Positions 1 to 8,786 of a stretch of 64,000 bases of DNA are shown here, one piece after another; positions within the stretch are counted from its first letter, which is position 1; the number at the start of each line of letters is the position of its first letter. The notes beneath the pieces are model-generated. The model was given only the letters and a program-made list of their open reading frames with translations. It ran no database searches and was not told the origin of the DNA. The translations under genes were made by a program, and so were the position numbers. This stretch comes from Fodinibius sediminis (lineage in GTDB: Bacteria > Bacteroidota > Rhodothermia > Balneolales > Balneolaceae), in NCBI RefSeq assembly GCF_900182555.1, contig NZ_FXTH01000002.1:124001-188000 (forward strand), in the 5' to 3' direction.

Positions 1-105
1 AAAGCTGGGCACCACAATGCGGGGAATCTGCTTGGAGGGACGATCCTTTTTTTTCTGTCTCCTGCGACGTCGGAATCGTTTCCACTTTTGTATAGGATAT
101 TTCAT
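1..105 (-). CDS. Probable CDP-diacylglycerol-serine O-phosphatidyltransferase, N-terminus only (partial)
   Basis: Only the first 35 codons lie in the window; the gene runs off the left edge. It starts with ATG at 105, two bases after the psd stop, so it is probably translated with psd. The visible residues are a very basic stretch (KRFRRRRRQKKK) followed by IPRIVVPSF. That is what I would expect just before the first membrane helix of a PssA protein. PssA makes phosphatidylserine, the substrate of the neighbouring Psd, and the two genes are often adjacent. The call rests on this context and a short motif; none of the catalytic CDP-alcohol phosphotransferase residues is visible. Confidence 0.5.
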   Translation of the reverse strand, partial: MKYPIQKWKRFRRRRRQKKKDRPSKQIPRIVVPSF

Positions 106-106
106 T

Positions 107-757
107 TCACGAGTTAATCGTAGCTAAAATTGTCTTTCCGGCCACTGCTTTTTCACCTTCCGATACATTAATTTCCACATCAGCCGGAACAAGTATATCC
201 ATTCTTGAACCAAATTTCATCATTCCAAACCGTTCGCCTGCCCTTAGCTGATCACCCTTCTCAATATGATAGACGATTCGGCGTGCTAAAAAACCCGTTA
301 TCTGCCTGAAAAAAATCCTGGTATCGCTCCGGTGGCGTATTCCAAAATCTGCACGCTCGTTGAGTTCTGATGCCCGATGGTCCCACGCCATCAGATAGGC
401 TCCCGGATGATATTCCAGATATTCCAGCTCGCCACCAACAGGAAGTCTGTTCACATGCACATCCAAAGGGGAAAGAAAAATACTGATCTGTGTGGCTTTA
501 CCCTGTATATAGTTCTCTTCCTCAACCTCCCTGACCAGCAGGATTTTCCCGTCCGCCGGGGAGAGTACGAAATTTTCTCCCTGGGTAATATCCCGATCAG
601 GGTCTCTGAAAAAGTAGAGTATGAACATGACCAGCACCCCCATGAGGGCATAGATGAGATACGTGGACCAATGATCCAGGAAGGATGCCCCCAGGCTGAC
701 CAGGAAAGCAAAAAGTAAAGTAACAACGATCGTCGTGTATCCCTCGCGAGCAAACAT
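107..757 (-). CDS. psd: Phosphatidylserine decarboxylase proenzyme (short type)
   Basis: Converts phosphatidylserine to phosphatidylethanolamine at the inner membrane. The protein has a hydrophobic N-terminal segment and then the PSD core, with a SPADGK motif and a conserved SIFLSPLDVHVNR block. Near the C-terminus is the FGSRMD motif; family knowledge places self-cleavage between its Gly and Ser (about residues 183/184) to create the pyruvoyl group. I chose the ATG at 757, giving 216 residues beginning MFAREGY and starting just after the rseP stop. A start 57 bases earlier would overlap rseP by about 53 bases and add an atypical N-terminus. It sits between rseP and the probable pssA in one minus-strand run. 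Confidence 0.93.
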   Translation of the reverse strand: MFAREGYTTIVVTLLFAFLVSLGASFLDHWSTYLIYALMGVLVMFILYFFRDPDRDITQGENFVLSPADGKILLVREVEEENYIQGKATQISIFLSPLDVHVNRLPVGGELEYLEYHPGAYLMAWDHRASELNERADFGIRHRSDTRIFFRQITGFLARRIVYHIEKGDQLRAGERFGMMKFGSRMDILVPADVEINVSEGEKAVAGKTILATINS

Positions 758-761
758 AATG

Positions 762-2099
762 CTAGCCGAATTGTCTGAGAATGTCGTTAAAGGTAACGAA
801 AATGAAAAGCGCAATAATCAGCAAAAATCCAATTTGCTGGAGCCACATCCGTACCTTCGGCGAAGGCTCCCGGCGGGTAATTCCCTCATATATTAAAAAC
901 ATGAGGTGTCCGCCGTCCAGAACGGGGATCGGCAGTATGTTCATAATAGCCAGGGTAATACTTAGAAAAGCCGTGATATTCCAAAATCCGACCCAGCCTC
1001 CCCGGTCGGTAGCCTCCTTGGTGACATTAGCGATAGCAACCGGTCCGCCCAGACTTTCGCGGACAGCGATATCTCCTGAAAACATCTTACTGAAACCCTG
1101 TACAATACCCGTCAACGTAGCATTCGAGCGCTGTACGCCAACTCCCAGGGATTCGAACAACCCGTACTTAAAACGATCAATGGCAAACAAGCTGTCTGGA
1201 TTCGGAGCATAAATACCCAGCTTGTTGTTGGCATTGGGCATTATGCTGAAAGCAAGTGTCTCTCCCTCCCGGTTAATCGTCATTGAGACTGAATCTTCGG
1301 AGGTGCTTATCAGCTGCACAGCCTCCGGCCAGTAGCGTACTGACTGCCCGTTAATGGAGGCAATGATATCGCCCCCTTTGAGTCCGGCCTCTTCGGCCGG
1401 ACTTCCCGGCTGTACCCTGCTGATGCTGCTGGGCATTGCGTTGGCTAAACTAATGAGTCCGTCCTGTCCTATTTCATTCAGCATGCTGTCTGGAACGGGA
1501 ACAGTGGCCTGCCTTCCGCTGCGCATCACCATGTAGCTAAGATCAGAAGAAGTCATGATCTCTGGAGCGAAAAGATCATTAAAATAGGCTACTTCCTCGC
1601 CGTTTACCCCGATCAGTTTATCACCGGTCTGAAAACCAATCTGATCGGCCAGTGACTCCTCGCTTACATAAATGCTGTTGACGCTGTCCAGCCTAATCTT
1701 GGTTTCACCCGTACTGTAGGCCAGTCCCGCATAGATAAAAACGGCCAATATCATGTTAAAGATAACCCCGGCTGTTATCACCACTATCCGCTGCCAGACC
1801 GGCTTGCTGCGAAATTCCCAGGGTTTGGGCTCCTCTTCAAGATATTCGGTATCCATGCTTTCATCAATCATCCCCGATATCTTGACATAGCCTCCCAGCG
1901 GTGTAGCCCCGATACAGTAGTCGGTCTCCCCTTTTTTAATACCAAAAATCCGGGGCGGAAATCCCAGTGAAAAGCGCTCTACACGCATTCCAAAAAGCTT
2001 AGCCGCTAAAAAGTGCCCCAGCTCGTGGAAAAAAACCAGAATAAGCAGGGCTGCAGCAAAGATTGCAAGTGTTGATAATAATCCTAAAATCCATTCCAT
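762..2099 (-). CDS. rseP: RIP metalloprotease RseP (site-2 protease)
   Basis: Membrane zinc protease that cleaves transmembrane segments of anti-sigma factors and leftover signal peptides. The HExxH zinc motif (HELGH) is at residues 25-29 inside the first membrane helix. Two PDZ regions follow in the middle of the protein, the second around the GSPAEEAGLKGGD block. The third zinc ligand motif, NILPIPVLDGGH, is near residue 387. Length (445) is normal for the family. It follows dxr by 18 bases and precedes psd, a common order in Bacteroidota-like genomes (dxr-rseP), so these genes are probably one transcript. Confidence 0.95.
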   Translation of the reverse strand: MEWILGLLSTLAIFAAALLILVFFHELGHFLAAKLFGMRVERFSLGFPPRIFGIKKGETDYCIGATPLGGYVKISGMIDESMDTEYLEEEPKPWEFRSKPVWQRIVVITAGVIFNMILAVFIYAGLAYSTGETKIRLDSVNSIYVSEESLADQIGFQTGDKLIGVNGEEVAYFNDLFAPEIMTSSDLSYMVMRSGRQATVPVPDSMLNEIGQDGLISLANAMPSSISRVQPGSPAEEAGLKGGDIIASINGQSVRYWPEAVQLISTSEDSVSMTINREGETLAFSIMPNANNKLGIYAPNPDSLFAIDRFKYGLFESLGVGVQRSNATLTGIVQGFSKMFSGDIAVRESLGGPVAIANVTKEATDRGGWVGFWNITAFLSITLAIMNILPIPVLDGGHLMFLIYEGITRREPSPKVRMWLQQIGFLLIIALFIFVTFNDILRQFG

Positions 2100-2117
2100 G
2101 AAACTTAGCTATACTGT

Positions 2118-3269
2118 TTAAATGGTTTGTGCCAGATTCCTGGCCTTTTCATCAATTATTTTTAGTGTATCCAACGAAAGTGTTTCTGAATTATTTAACT
2201 GGACCAAACAGCGTTCAATTACTTTGGGTATGTGAGTATAGGTAATTTCCTCCTTTAAAAACCGGGCAACAGCCACTTCATTGGCTGCATTTAGTATGGC
2301 AGGTGCTGTACCTCCCGTCCTGGCGGCTTCCAATGCCAGTTCCAGGCAAGGAAACCGATCGTAATCAACGGGTTCAAACGTCAGTTCAAACGCCTTGTGC
2401 CAATCCAGTCGCGGAACATCCAGCATTTTTCGCTCAGGATACGTAAGTGCGTATAATATGGGGACCTTCATCGTGGGAGGTCCCAGCTGGGCTTTACTCG
2501 ATCCATCATTGAACGTTATTACCGAGTGTACAATGCTCTGGGGATGAACCACTGCTTCGATGCGCTCCAGGGGGATATCAAACAGCCAGTGAGCTTCAAT
2601 AATTTCGAGTCCCTTGTTCATCATGGTTGCCGAATCAACCGTTATCTTGGAGCCCATAGACCAATTCGGATGGTCAAGGGCATCATCAACGGTAATCTTT
2701 TCCATTTCCTTCTTGCTCCAGGTGCGGAAAGGTCCTCCACTGGCAGTGATAACAAGCTTTTCAACCTGCTGCACGGGTTCACCGACCAGGCACTGCAGCA
2801 TGGCACTGTGTTCGGAGTCCACGGGAATAAGCTGATCGGGCTGCTCACTAATAAGTTCACGAACCAGTGCACCGCCCACCACCAGCGATTCCTTGTTTGC
2901 AAGGGCTACCTTGTTACCTGATTTCAATGCCGCCACTGTAGGTTCGAAGCCGGCGTACCCCACCAGGCTGTTTAAGACAATATCCGCTTCGTCCAGGGTA
3001 GCCAGCCGCAACAAATCTTCCCGGCCGCCAAGCAGGGTGGTCTCGGAATGACTGACAGCATGCTTAAGAGAAGAAAAACCCGCTTCCTCAGCCAGCAATG
3101 CGTATTTTGGTCGAAACTCATTGACCTGCTCCGCCAGTTGCTTCCAGCTGTTATTACAGCTCAGCGCCAGTACCTGAAACTGATCCGAATGCTGACGTAT
3201 AATCTCCAAGGTCTGGCTGCCGATGGAGCCGGTAGAACCAAGTATGACAATGTTTTTTTTAGAACTCAA
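2118..3269 (-). CDS. dxr: 1-deoxy-D-xylulose 5-phosphate reductoisomerase
   Basis: Second enzyme of the MEP isoprenoid pathway: NADPH-dependent conversion of DXP to MEP. The N-terminal Rossmann motif is GSTGSIGSQTLEII. The metal and substrate motifs PVDSEHSAM, SGGPFR and SMGSKITVDSATMMNKG are present, and the 383-residue length fits. The first codon is TTG at 3269: no in-frame ATG lies close upstream, and the Rossmann motif begins only about ten residues in, so no later start is possible. A GAAG run lies about 11 bases upstream. The 103-base gap to the upstream hydrolase gene contains an 8-bp inverted repeat (3299-3306/3341-3348) of unknown role. Confidence 0.95.
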   Translation of the reverse strand: MSSKKNIVILGSTGSIGSQTLEIIRQHSDQFQVLALSCNNSWKQLAEQVNEFRPKYALLAEEAGFSSLKHAVSHSETTLLGGREDLLRLATLDEADIVLNSLVGYAGFEPTVAALKSGNKVALANKESLVVGGALVRELISEQPDQLIPVDSEHSAMLQCLVGEPVQQVEKLVITASGGPFRTWSKKEMEKITVDDALDHPNWSMGSKITVDSATMMNKGLEIIEAHWLFDIPLERIEAVVHPQSIVHSVITFNDGSSKAQLGPPTMKVPILYALTYPERKMLDVPRLDWHKAFELTFEPVDYDRFPCLELALEAARTGGTAPAILNAANEVAVARFLKEEITYTHIPKVIERCLVQLNNSETLSLDTLKIIDEKARNLAQTI

Positions 3270-3372
3270 TGGTACGATGCTTCAAATTCAAAAGACCCCC
3301 GAAGATAGATAAAAACCGATAGAACTCAGAATAGAATTCCATCTTCGGATAATTGCGCACCACCCTGGCAAT

Positions 3373-4272
3373 TCAGGATGCCCAGGCAAGCGCTTTTTTA
3401 TACATCTCAGCATGAGCCAGCACGGTTTCCTTTACGGTTGGCGCATAGCCACCTGAAAGCAACAGCACCAAGGGTATCCCCTTTTCGACAACGGTTCGAA
3501 TAACAACCTCATCCCGGTTTTGCAGTCCCTTCATCGAGAGCGAAAGCCGCCCGAAATGATCGTCTTCAAGAGGATCTATCCCTCCCAGATAAAAAACAAG
3601 ATCCGGGTCAAACTGACTGAAAATATCATCAAGGGCATCACCAAGCGTACGTAAATAAACCTTGTCTCCCGTCTTGTCGGGCAGTCCGATATCAAGCGAA
3701 GAGGGGGGCTTTTTAAATGGATAGTTTTTCTCCCCATGCATTGAAAACGTGAACACGTCTTGATTATTTTCAAATACTTTGGCAGTACCGTTACCCTGAT
3801 GCACATCGCAATCGAGCACCAAAATGCGTTTTGCCCACATCGACTGCTGCAGTACTTTTATGGCAACGGCTACATCATTAAATACGCAGAATCCCTCTCC
3901 AAATCCGGGCATGGCATGGTGCGTCCCCCCGGCCAGGTTGCCGGCGATACCATCTTCAAGCGCCATCAGTCCGGCATTAATCGTCCCCTGTACCGCCAAT
4001 CGAGATCGCAGTGCCAGCCGTCTTGACCAAGGCAGTCCCAGCCTGCGCTGCTGCTTTCTATTCAACGTACCCTCCATAATTCCATGAACATACTCCCGCG
4101 TGTGCACAGTGAGCAGGCTGGCCACGTCAACAGGAGAAGGAGCCACAACATTTTCTGGATAAATAAGCTGCTGCCCGGTAAGATAGCGGTGCAAACCCGT
4201 GAACTTTTTCATCGGGAACACATGACCTTCCGGCAGAGGAGCATAATATGCAGGAGCGTAGGAAACTCTCAT
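3373..4272 (-). CDS. Histone deacetylase-family amidohydrolase
   Basis: Zinc hydrolase of the arginase/deacetylase fold. Bacterial members include acetoin-utilisation AcuC-like and acetylpolyamine amidohydrolases, and the true substrate cannot be told from sequence. The active-site motifs are clear: HHAMPGFGEGFCVFND carries the catalytic His pair, DCDVHQGNG the Asp/His zinc ligands, and GGIDPLEDD the third Asp. I start it at the ATG at 4272 (299 residues, MRVSYAPAYY), five bases after the pgeF stop. A longer reading would overlap pgeF by about 94 bases. It lies between pgeF and dxr in a minus-strand run. Confidence 0.88.
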   Translation of the reverse strand: MRVSYAPAYYAPLPEGHVFPMKKFTGLHRYLTGQQLIYPENVVAPSPVDVASLLTVHTREYVHGIMEGTLNRKQQRRLGLPWSRRLALRSRLAVQGTINAGLMALEDGIAGNLAGGTHHAMPGFGEGFCVFNDVAVAIKVLQQSMWAKRILVLDCDVHQGNGTAKVFENNQDVFTFSMHGEKNYPFKKPPSSLDIGLPDKTGDKVYLRTLGDALDDIFSQFDPDLVFYLGGIDPLEDDHFGRLSLSMKGLQNRDEVVIRTVVEKGIPLVLLLSGGYAPTVKETVLAHAEMYKKALAWAS

Positions 4273-4277
4273 GGAAG

Positions 4278-5042
4278 CTATCTTTTGATCCGTATCAATG
4301 CCATCATGCGGCCGCTTTCCTCCCCTTCCCTGCGATAGGAGTAGTAATCCCGGGACCCGGCAACGGTACACTCACCGCTAACCTCGATATGCGAGTCTTT
4401 TAGTCCCTCAGACCGAAGCTGGTTTCGGATAAATCCTTTCAAGTCGACATGGGGCTTGTGATAAGTGTCCCAGTCGACAAACGGGGAAGGAAACTGTTCG
4501 GCCACCTCTGGACCCACTTCAAAATTTTCCAGTGAAATACAGGGACTGACAAAGGCCCTGAGGCTTTTGCTTGCCGCTCCCCGGCGTTTCATCATCGCTA
4601 AGCCCCGGGGGATAATCTCCGCTACCGCCCCGCGCCAGCCGGCATGGAAGGCCCCAATAACCTGACTGGAGGAATCCCATATCAGCACGGCCGCACAATC
4701 GGCTACCTGTATGGCTAGAGTCAGCCCCGGGAGCGTTGTTATCAGTCCGTCCGTGGATGCATAGGTCCCGTCATCAGTGACTACCTGTACCCTGCTGCCG
4801 TGTACCTGATCAGCCAATGCCACCCATTTCGGATCAATACCCAGATCTTCAAAAAGCAGCAGTCGATTCCGGGCAACTACGGATTCCTCATCCTGCGTAT
4901 TAAAGCCTAAATTAAGCCCTTCTACGCGGCTGCCGGCCAGGCTGTGCCCCTGATTCTTTAGCACGAACCAGGCCTCCACCCGGTCGTTTTCAACCGCAGT
5001 GTGCGGGATGATATAGGAAAAATCACTGCTGGAAATGTTCAT
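4278..5042 (-). CDS. pgeF: Laccase-domain protein, YfiH/PgeF family
   Basis: Member of the YfiH family, described as polyphenol oxidase, purine nucleoside phosphorylase or peptidoglycan-editing factor. Its exact activity here is not decided by sequence. The signature FHAGWRGAVAEIIP holds the metal-binding His. Further ligand-type residues occur in VADCAAVLIWD and near SPCISLENFEVG. The start chosen is the ATG at 5042 (254 residues, MNISSSDFSY), which overlaps the end of aroE by 20 bases; a start 54 bases earlier would overlap by 74. It is followed five bases later by the deacetylase-family gene. Confidence 0.88.
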   Translation of the reverse strand: MNISSSDFSYIIPHTAVENDRVEAWFVLKNQGHSLAGSRVEGLNLGFNTQDEESVVARNRLLLFEDLGIDPKWVALADQVHGSRVQVVTDDGTYASTDGLITTLPGLTLAIQVADCAAVLIWDSSSQVIGAFHAGWRGAVAEIIPRGLAMMKRRGAASKSLRAFVSPCISLENFEVGPEVAEQFPSPFVDWDTYHKPHVDLKGFIRNQLRSEGLKDSHIEVSGECTVAGSRDYYSYRREGEESGRMMALIRIKR

Positions 5043-5883
5043 GTAACAACTTCCGTATGTTATCAATGGGAAACGGCCGGCCCGTCCAGAGTTCAAAAGA
5101 TCGACTGCCCTGCTGAATCAGCATCTCCAGCCCACCGATCGTTGTCGCTCCAGCCTTTTCAGCCAGTGCCAGAAACTTCGTTTTCAGCGGGTTGTATACG
5201 ACATCATAACAAATACGGCCGGCCAGAAACTCCTGTTCAGCGTCCTTGACCGGGGAAGTGTCAATTCTGGGATCCATTCCCAGGGGCGTAGTATTCACGA
5301 TAAGCACTGCTTCATCCGCATAGGATGTCCACTGGTTATACGAGATGAGCGTTACGTTTTCCTCCCGGTTAAAGGAATCAATGCGTCCCGGCCGGCGGGA
5401 CACCAGGTACAGCTCTTGCATTCCCAGGGAGGAGAGAGCGGTGACGATAGCCCGGGCAGCCCCCCCTGTTCCAAATATGACGGCACGTCCCCCTTCAAGC
5501 CTATCCGCATGGTCCTGCAGCGGGGCCAAAAAACCGAAAACATCCGTATTGAAACCCTGCAGCTGGAATCCTTTCTTCACAATGGTATTGACAGCCCCGA
5601 CCGATCGGGCCTCAGGATCAATGGTATCCAGGTAGTCTCCAATCACCTGCTTGTAAGGGATGGTGATATTGGCACCCTGGAAAGTTTCCCGGTTGAGGTA
5701 GGAGGCCAGCCGGCTCAATTCGGCCGATTGAATTTCGATGGCATAATACCGCGCTTCCATACCGTAGTGTTGGAGTGCCGTGTTATGCATCAGTGGAGAA
5801 AGGCTATGCTCCACCGGATTACCAAACAGCACATAATGGGGGGCATGTACCTTTTCACTTTTCAGAAACGATGAGAGTGTCAT
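5023..5883 (-). CDS. aroE: Shikimate dehydrogenase
   Basis: Reduces 3-dehydroshikimate with NADPH in the aromatic amino acid pathway. The substrate-binding block GNPVEHSLSPLMHN, the lysine-containing NITIPYKQ motif and the nucleotide loop FGTGGAARAIV are all visible. The C-terminal GLEMLIQQG motif is also typical. I use the ATG at 5883 (286 residues), because the in-frame extension to 5937 reads straight through the intrinsic terminator of the gene upstream (5910-5939), which is unlikely to be coding. It is the first gene of the aroE-pgeF-hydrolase-dxr-rseP-psd run. Confidence 0.93.
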   Translation of the reverse strand: MTLSSFLKSEKVHAPHYVLFGNPVEHSLSPLMHNTALQHYGMEARYYAIEIQSAELSRLASYLNRETFQGANITIPYKQVIGDYLDTIDPEARSVGAVNTIVKKGFQLQGFNTDVFGFLAPLQDHADRLEGGRAVIFGTGGAARAIVTALSSLGMQELYLVSRRPGRIDSFNREENVTLISYNQWTSYADEAVLIVNTTPLGMDPRIDTSPVKDAEQEFLAGRICYDVVYNPLKTKFLALAEKAGATTIGGLEMLIQQGSRSFELWTGRPFPIDNIRKLLHEHFQQ

Positions 5884-5902
5884 ATAAAGAAGAAACAGGT
5901 TG

Positions 5903-5939
5903 GCAAAAAAAATGCGCACCTTTCTGCAAGTGCGCATTT
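5903..5939 (-). terminator. Intrinsic terminator after the START-like gene
   Basis: On the minus strand, AAATGCGCAC (5939-5930) pairs perfectly with GTGCGCATTT (5919-5910) around a 10-base loop. The stem runs straight into a run of eight T. It lies 23 bases past the stop of the START-like gene and just before aroE, so it separates two transcription units. Confidence 0.85.
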
Positions 5940-5961
5940 AATTCTTAAATTTATACCCCTT

Positions 5962-6459
5962 TTACGCGGCGGCTTCCTCTTCTTCTGCTTCTACAGCAGC
6001 TTCCATTTCAGCAATTGTAGCATCCGCTTTTTCCTTGAAGGTATCGGATTCAACTTCTTCTTTAAAGCGCTGTAGATCTTTCTTCATCTGTGCCGGCAGT
6101 CCCTGGATGAACTTGGCCAATTCCTCATCAGGTTCGCCATAAAATGTACGATAATCAAGACTAAAGTCGACGCGCGTACGTTCTCCGTTATCTAGTGGAG
6201 TAAACCGAATCGTTCCGGTCTGATTTAAGTTTCCATTGATAGTAATCCACGCAAACCGGGTATTCCGTAAATTATCGATGATATTTGTGGTCCATTCAAA
6301 CTGCTCTCCTCCCATCTGGGTAGAAAATTCAAACGTTTGAGAGTTTACTTTTTTAACTCGATCAATTCGTTCAAAGAAGTGTGGAAAGTAGGTAGGATCA
6401 CTTAAATATTCATAGACTTTGGCCAGTGGCAGATCAACTTCAATTCTTTCGTGCGCCAT
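5962..6459 (-). CDS. START-like/SRPBCC ligand-binding protein
   Basis: A 165-residue protein of the polyketide-cyclase/START-like fold. The N-terminal VDLPLAKVYEYLSDPTYFPHFF and the later FTPLDNGERTRVDFSLDY strand pattern are typical of SRPBCC proteins annotated as polyketide cyclase/dehydrase or lipid transport. The C-terminus is a very acidic helical tail (EAAVEAEEEEAAA). No catalytic residues can be assigned, so the ligand is unknown. It is the last gene before the terminator at 5910-5939. The 236-base gap to tmk may hold its own promoter, which I could not identify. Confidence 0.75.
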   Translation of the reverse strand: MAHERIEVDLPLAKVYEYLSDPTYFPHFFERIDRVKKVNSQTFEFSTQMGGEQFEWTTNIIDNLRNTRFAWITINGNLNQTGTIRFTPLDNGERTRVDFSLDYRTFYGEPDEELAKFIQGLPAQMKKDLQRFKEEVESDTFKEKADATIAEMEAAVEAEEEEAAA

Positions 6460-6695
6460 AATGTATATACTTCAAGATTGGTTAAAGTTACTAATTGAAA
6501 CGATAAGAGAGATAATCCAGTTTTAAAGTAGGATTCACCCACAATGCAATAAATTTACGCATTTTTGGCCTTATCAGCAATTAATTATGCCCTTAATTTT
6601 AAAGTTTTTTCAACCGTTACTCCGAGACATCTATCAGCTGCCCGAACCTGATTCATGAGTATCCCCTGGCAACAGTCCGATCATAGCCTGTTTAC

Positions 6696-7310
6696 CTATG
6701 GCCTGGCCGGGAAAAGGGTCTGGACCTGCCTCCAGATTAACTGCTGCACCTGTTGCGGGGGTTTGGTGGCATCAACCGTAAAAAACCGCTCCTCCTTGTC
6801 AGCCATCCGGTCAAAGCCCTCGATCACCCTGTTGAAAAAGGTATCTCCCGCCTGCTCCATACGGTCTTTATAGGTTTCGGCCATGCGTTTTTTGGCCTCC
6901 TCCAGCGGAACCTTCATGTAGATGGTGAGGTCGGGCGTGCGTTTGTGGCTGGCAATCCTATTGATATATTCAATCTCCGTGAGAGGCATTGACGATCGCC
7001 CATACCCCTGGTAGGCGGTTGTCGAATCATAAAAACGATCCAGAATCACCACAGCCCCTTCCTGCAGGGCCGGCAATACCTTCTCCGACACCAACTGAGA
7101 ACGGGCTGCAGAAAAAAGGAGCAGTTCTGTAATGGGATCCACAGAATAATCGGGATTCAACAGGATTTCCCTCACCTTCTCCGAAACTTCAGGTCCGCCG
7201 GGGTCACGAAAAACCCTAACCTCGGCCCCCTTGGCTTCCAGATGATTTGTCAAGTGAGTAATTTGAGTTGATTTTCCACTCCCGTCAATTCCTTCAAAAG
7301 TTATAAACAC
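6696..7310 (-). CDS. tmk: Thymidylate kinase
   Basis: Phosphorylates dTMP to dTDP. The P-loop is GIDGSGKST near residues 7-15, followed by the DR(F/Y) motif in LDRFYDSTTAYQGYGR and the TIYMKVPLEEAKKRM block. Length is 204 residues, as usual. The start is GTG at 7310, with AGGGA about 9 bases upstream. It lies downstream of the PspC-domain gene with a 129-base gap. The run continues into the START-like gene. Confidence 0.94.
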   Translation of the reverse strand: MFITFEGIDGSGKSTQITHLTNHLEAKGAEVRVFRDPGGPEVSEKVREILLNPDYSVDPITELLLFSAARSQLVSEKVLPALQEGAVVILDRFYDSTTAYQGYGRSSMPLTEIEYINRIASHKRTPDLTIYMKVPLEEAKKRMAETYKDRMEQAGDTFFNRVIEGFDRMADKEERFFTVDATKPPQQVQQLIWRQVQTLFPARP

Positions 7311-7439
7311 AGGTCCCTGGATTTAATCCGATTTGAAATTTCAGAGAGGAATATAACAATCATCTCTCTCCCAATGAATTGATTTATAAGATAGGACTCT
7401 GACACCTTGGAAACATGAATAGTCGACAATCAGCCGGCG

Positions 7440-8138
7440 TCAAATGCCGTATTTATCCAGTTCGGGCGGCTCCTTGTCGAGCGCAATAGCCAGGGCGATA
7501 TACACCAACAGCGAGGTTCCGGAGCCGGCGAAGAAAGCAAAAATAAAAAGAAAACGGACCACTGTTGTACTGATACCGAAATATTCTGCCAATCCACCGC
7601 ATACGCCGGCCAGCTTTTTGTTCGAGCGTGATTTATACAATTTTTTCCGCTGCCGGAAAGCATAACGATCAAACTGATACTTGTCGTCGGAGAATCGACG
7701 GTTGCCTCCCTTGCTACTGAGATCGTTATCAAGTTTGTATGCCCCTTTTTTCTGTTCGGTCGACTCAAAATCATAGGTACGCTTTTTGCGCTCTTCTTCC
7801 CTTTTCTTTTTTGCCTGTTTCTCTCTCTTGCGATCGCCCACGAAAAAGCCGAAGCCAACCAGGGTAACCAAAATCCCGCCGATGAGCGGCAGAAACTCTA
7901 CAAATCCTGCCAAATCGGGCCCTACTCCCAGCCCAAGGATCGCCTGGATCATATACACCATAACAACCAGCAGCATCGCTATACCTGCTATTGTCGCAAA
8001 ATTCCAAATATTGGCCGGACGCTCCTGTTCTTTGTCATCCATGAATTCATTCAAGGTCTGCTGGAGTTCATGCTCCTCAAAGTCCATGAATGAAGCAGAA
8101 GACTGCGTGCCTGATTTTTGTCTTGTTTTAGATGCCAT
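7440..8138 (-). CDS. PspC-domain membrane protein
   Basis: 232 residues. The first half carries two hydrophobic segments (about residues 48-70 and 80-102), then a long Lys/Arg/Glu-rich linker. The C-terminal 60 residues are a PspC domain: LYKSRSNKKLAGVCGGLAEYFG followed by a membrane helix. PspC proteins act in envelope stress, often as partners of PspA, but no psp partner is visible here. A strong ribosome binding site, AGGAGGT, precedes the ATG at 8138. The N-terminal half is not a family I recognise. Confidence 0.8.
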   Translation of the reverse strand: MASKTRQKSGTQSSASFMDFEEHELQQTLNEFMDDKEQERPANIWNFATIAGIAMLLVVMVYMIQAILGLGVGPDLAGFVEFLPLIGGILVTLVGFGFFVGDRKREKQAKKKREEERKKRTYDFESTEQKKGAYKLDNDLSSKGGNRRFSDDKYQFDRYAFRQRKKLYKSRSNKKLAGVCGGLAEYFGISTTVVRFLFIFAFFAGSGTSLLVYIALAIALDKEPPELDKYGI

Positions 8139-8204
8139 AATATTTTACCTCCTAACTTACCCCCGTTTACGAAGATCTCGGAACATTGTTACAAATAAAA
8201 TGCA

Positions 8205-8786
8205 TCATTGCCGATAAATAATACGTTTTTCTGTAATGATTTTATCCAGCGGCACATCATAGTCTTCAGTAGGTAAGCAGGATACGATATTCTGTTCGAA
8301 ACAAAGGCCGATTGTCGGGCAGGAAACCCCTTTCAGAAATCGATCATAATATCCACCGCCATACCCTATGCGGTGCCCCCGCTCGTCGCCGCCCACCATC
8401 GGTACGATGACAAGATCTAATGCCCCCGGTTCGGCCTGCCGCCCACTTTTAGGCTCGAGAACCCCCCATTTATTAGGCCGCAGGTCATCAAATGATCGCA
8501 GTCCGATGTGAGAAAGCCTCTCATCCTCGAAATGAGTTACAGGCACTACGACTCTTTTTCCCTGCTCGATCATCATTTTTATCAGGACATGCGTGTTGAC
8601 CTCCCGCCGGTCATTCATCGAAACATAGCAGTGAATCACGCTGGCAGACCGGTACTCCGGCTGCTGCTGAAGCTCCACGGTAATCTCCCGGGAAAATCCC
8701 ATAAAGTCGGCTCCGGAAATGCGGGCACGCCTTGAACACAGCCTTTTACGCAACTTCTCTTTGGACTGCCCGGCTGCCATCGTCAC
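8205..8786 (-). CDS. 5-formyltetrahydrofolate cyclo-ligase
   Basis: ATP-dependent conversion of 5-formyl-THF to 5,10-methenyl-THF in folate one-carbon metabolism. The family signature GHRIGYGGGYYDRFL is present in the C-terminal half, as are an N-terminal basic ATP-binding segment and the VPMVGGDERG block. At 193 residues it is the normal size. The first codon is GTG at 8786, whose GTGA overlaps the bshC stop by four bases, suggesting coupled translation. An ATG at 8780 is the alternative. Confidence 0.9.
   Translation of the reverse strand: MTMAAGQSKEKLRKRLCSRRARISGADFMGFSREITVELQQQPEYRSASVIHCYVSMNDRREVNTHVLIKMMIEQGKRVVVPVTHFEDERLSHIGLRSFDDLRPNKWGVLEPKSGRQAEPGALDLVIVPMVGGDERGHRIGYGGGYYDRFLKGVSCPTIGLCFEQNIVSCLPTEDYDVPLDKIITEKRIIYRQ

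Noticed and set aside
5884-5937. Longer N-terminus for shikimate dehydrogenase
   Set aside because: The extension is read through a clear terminator hairpin of the upstream gene.
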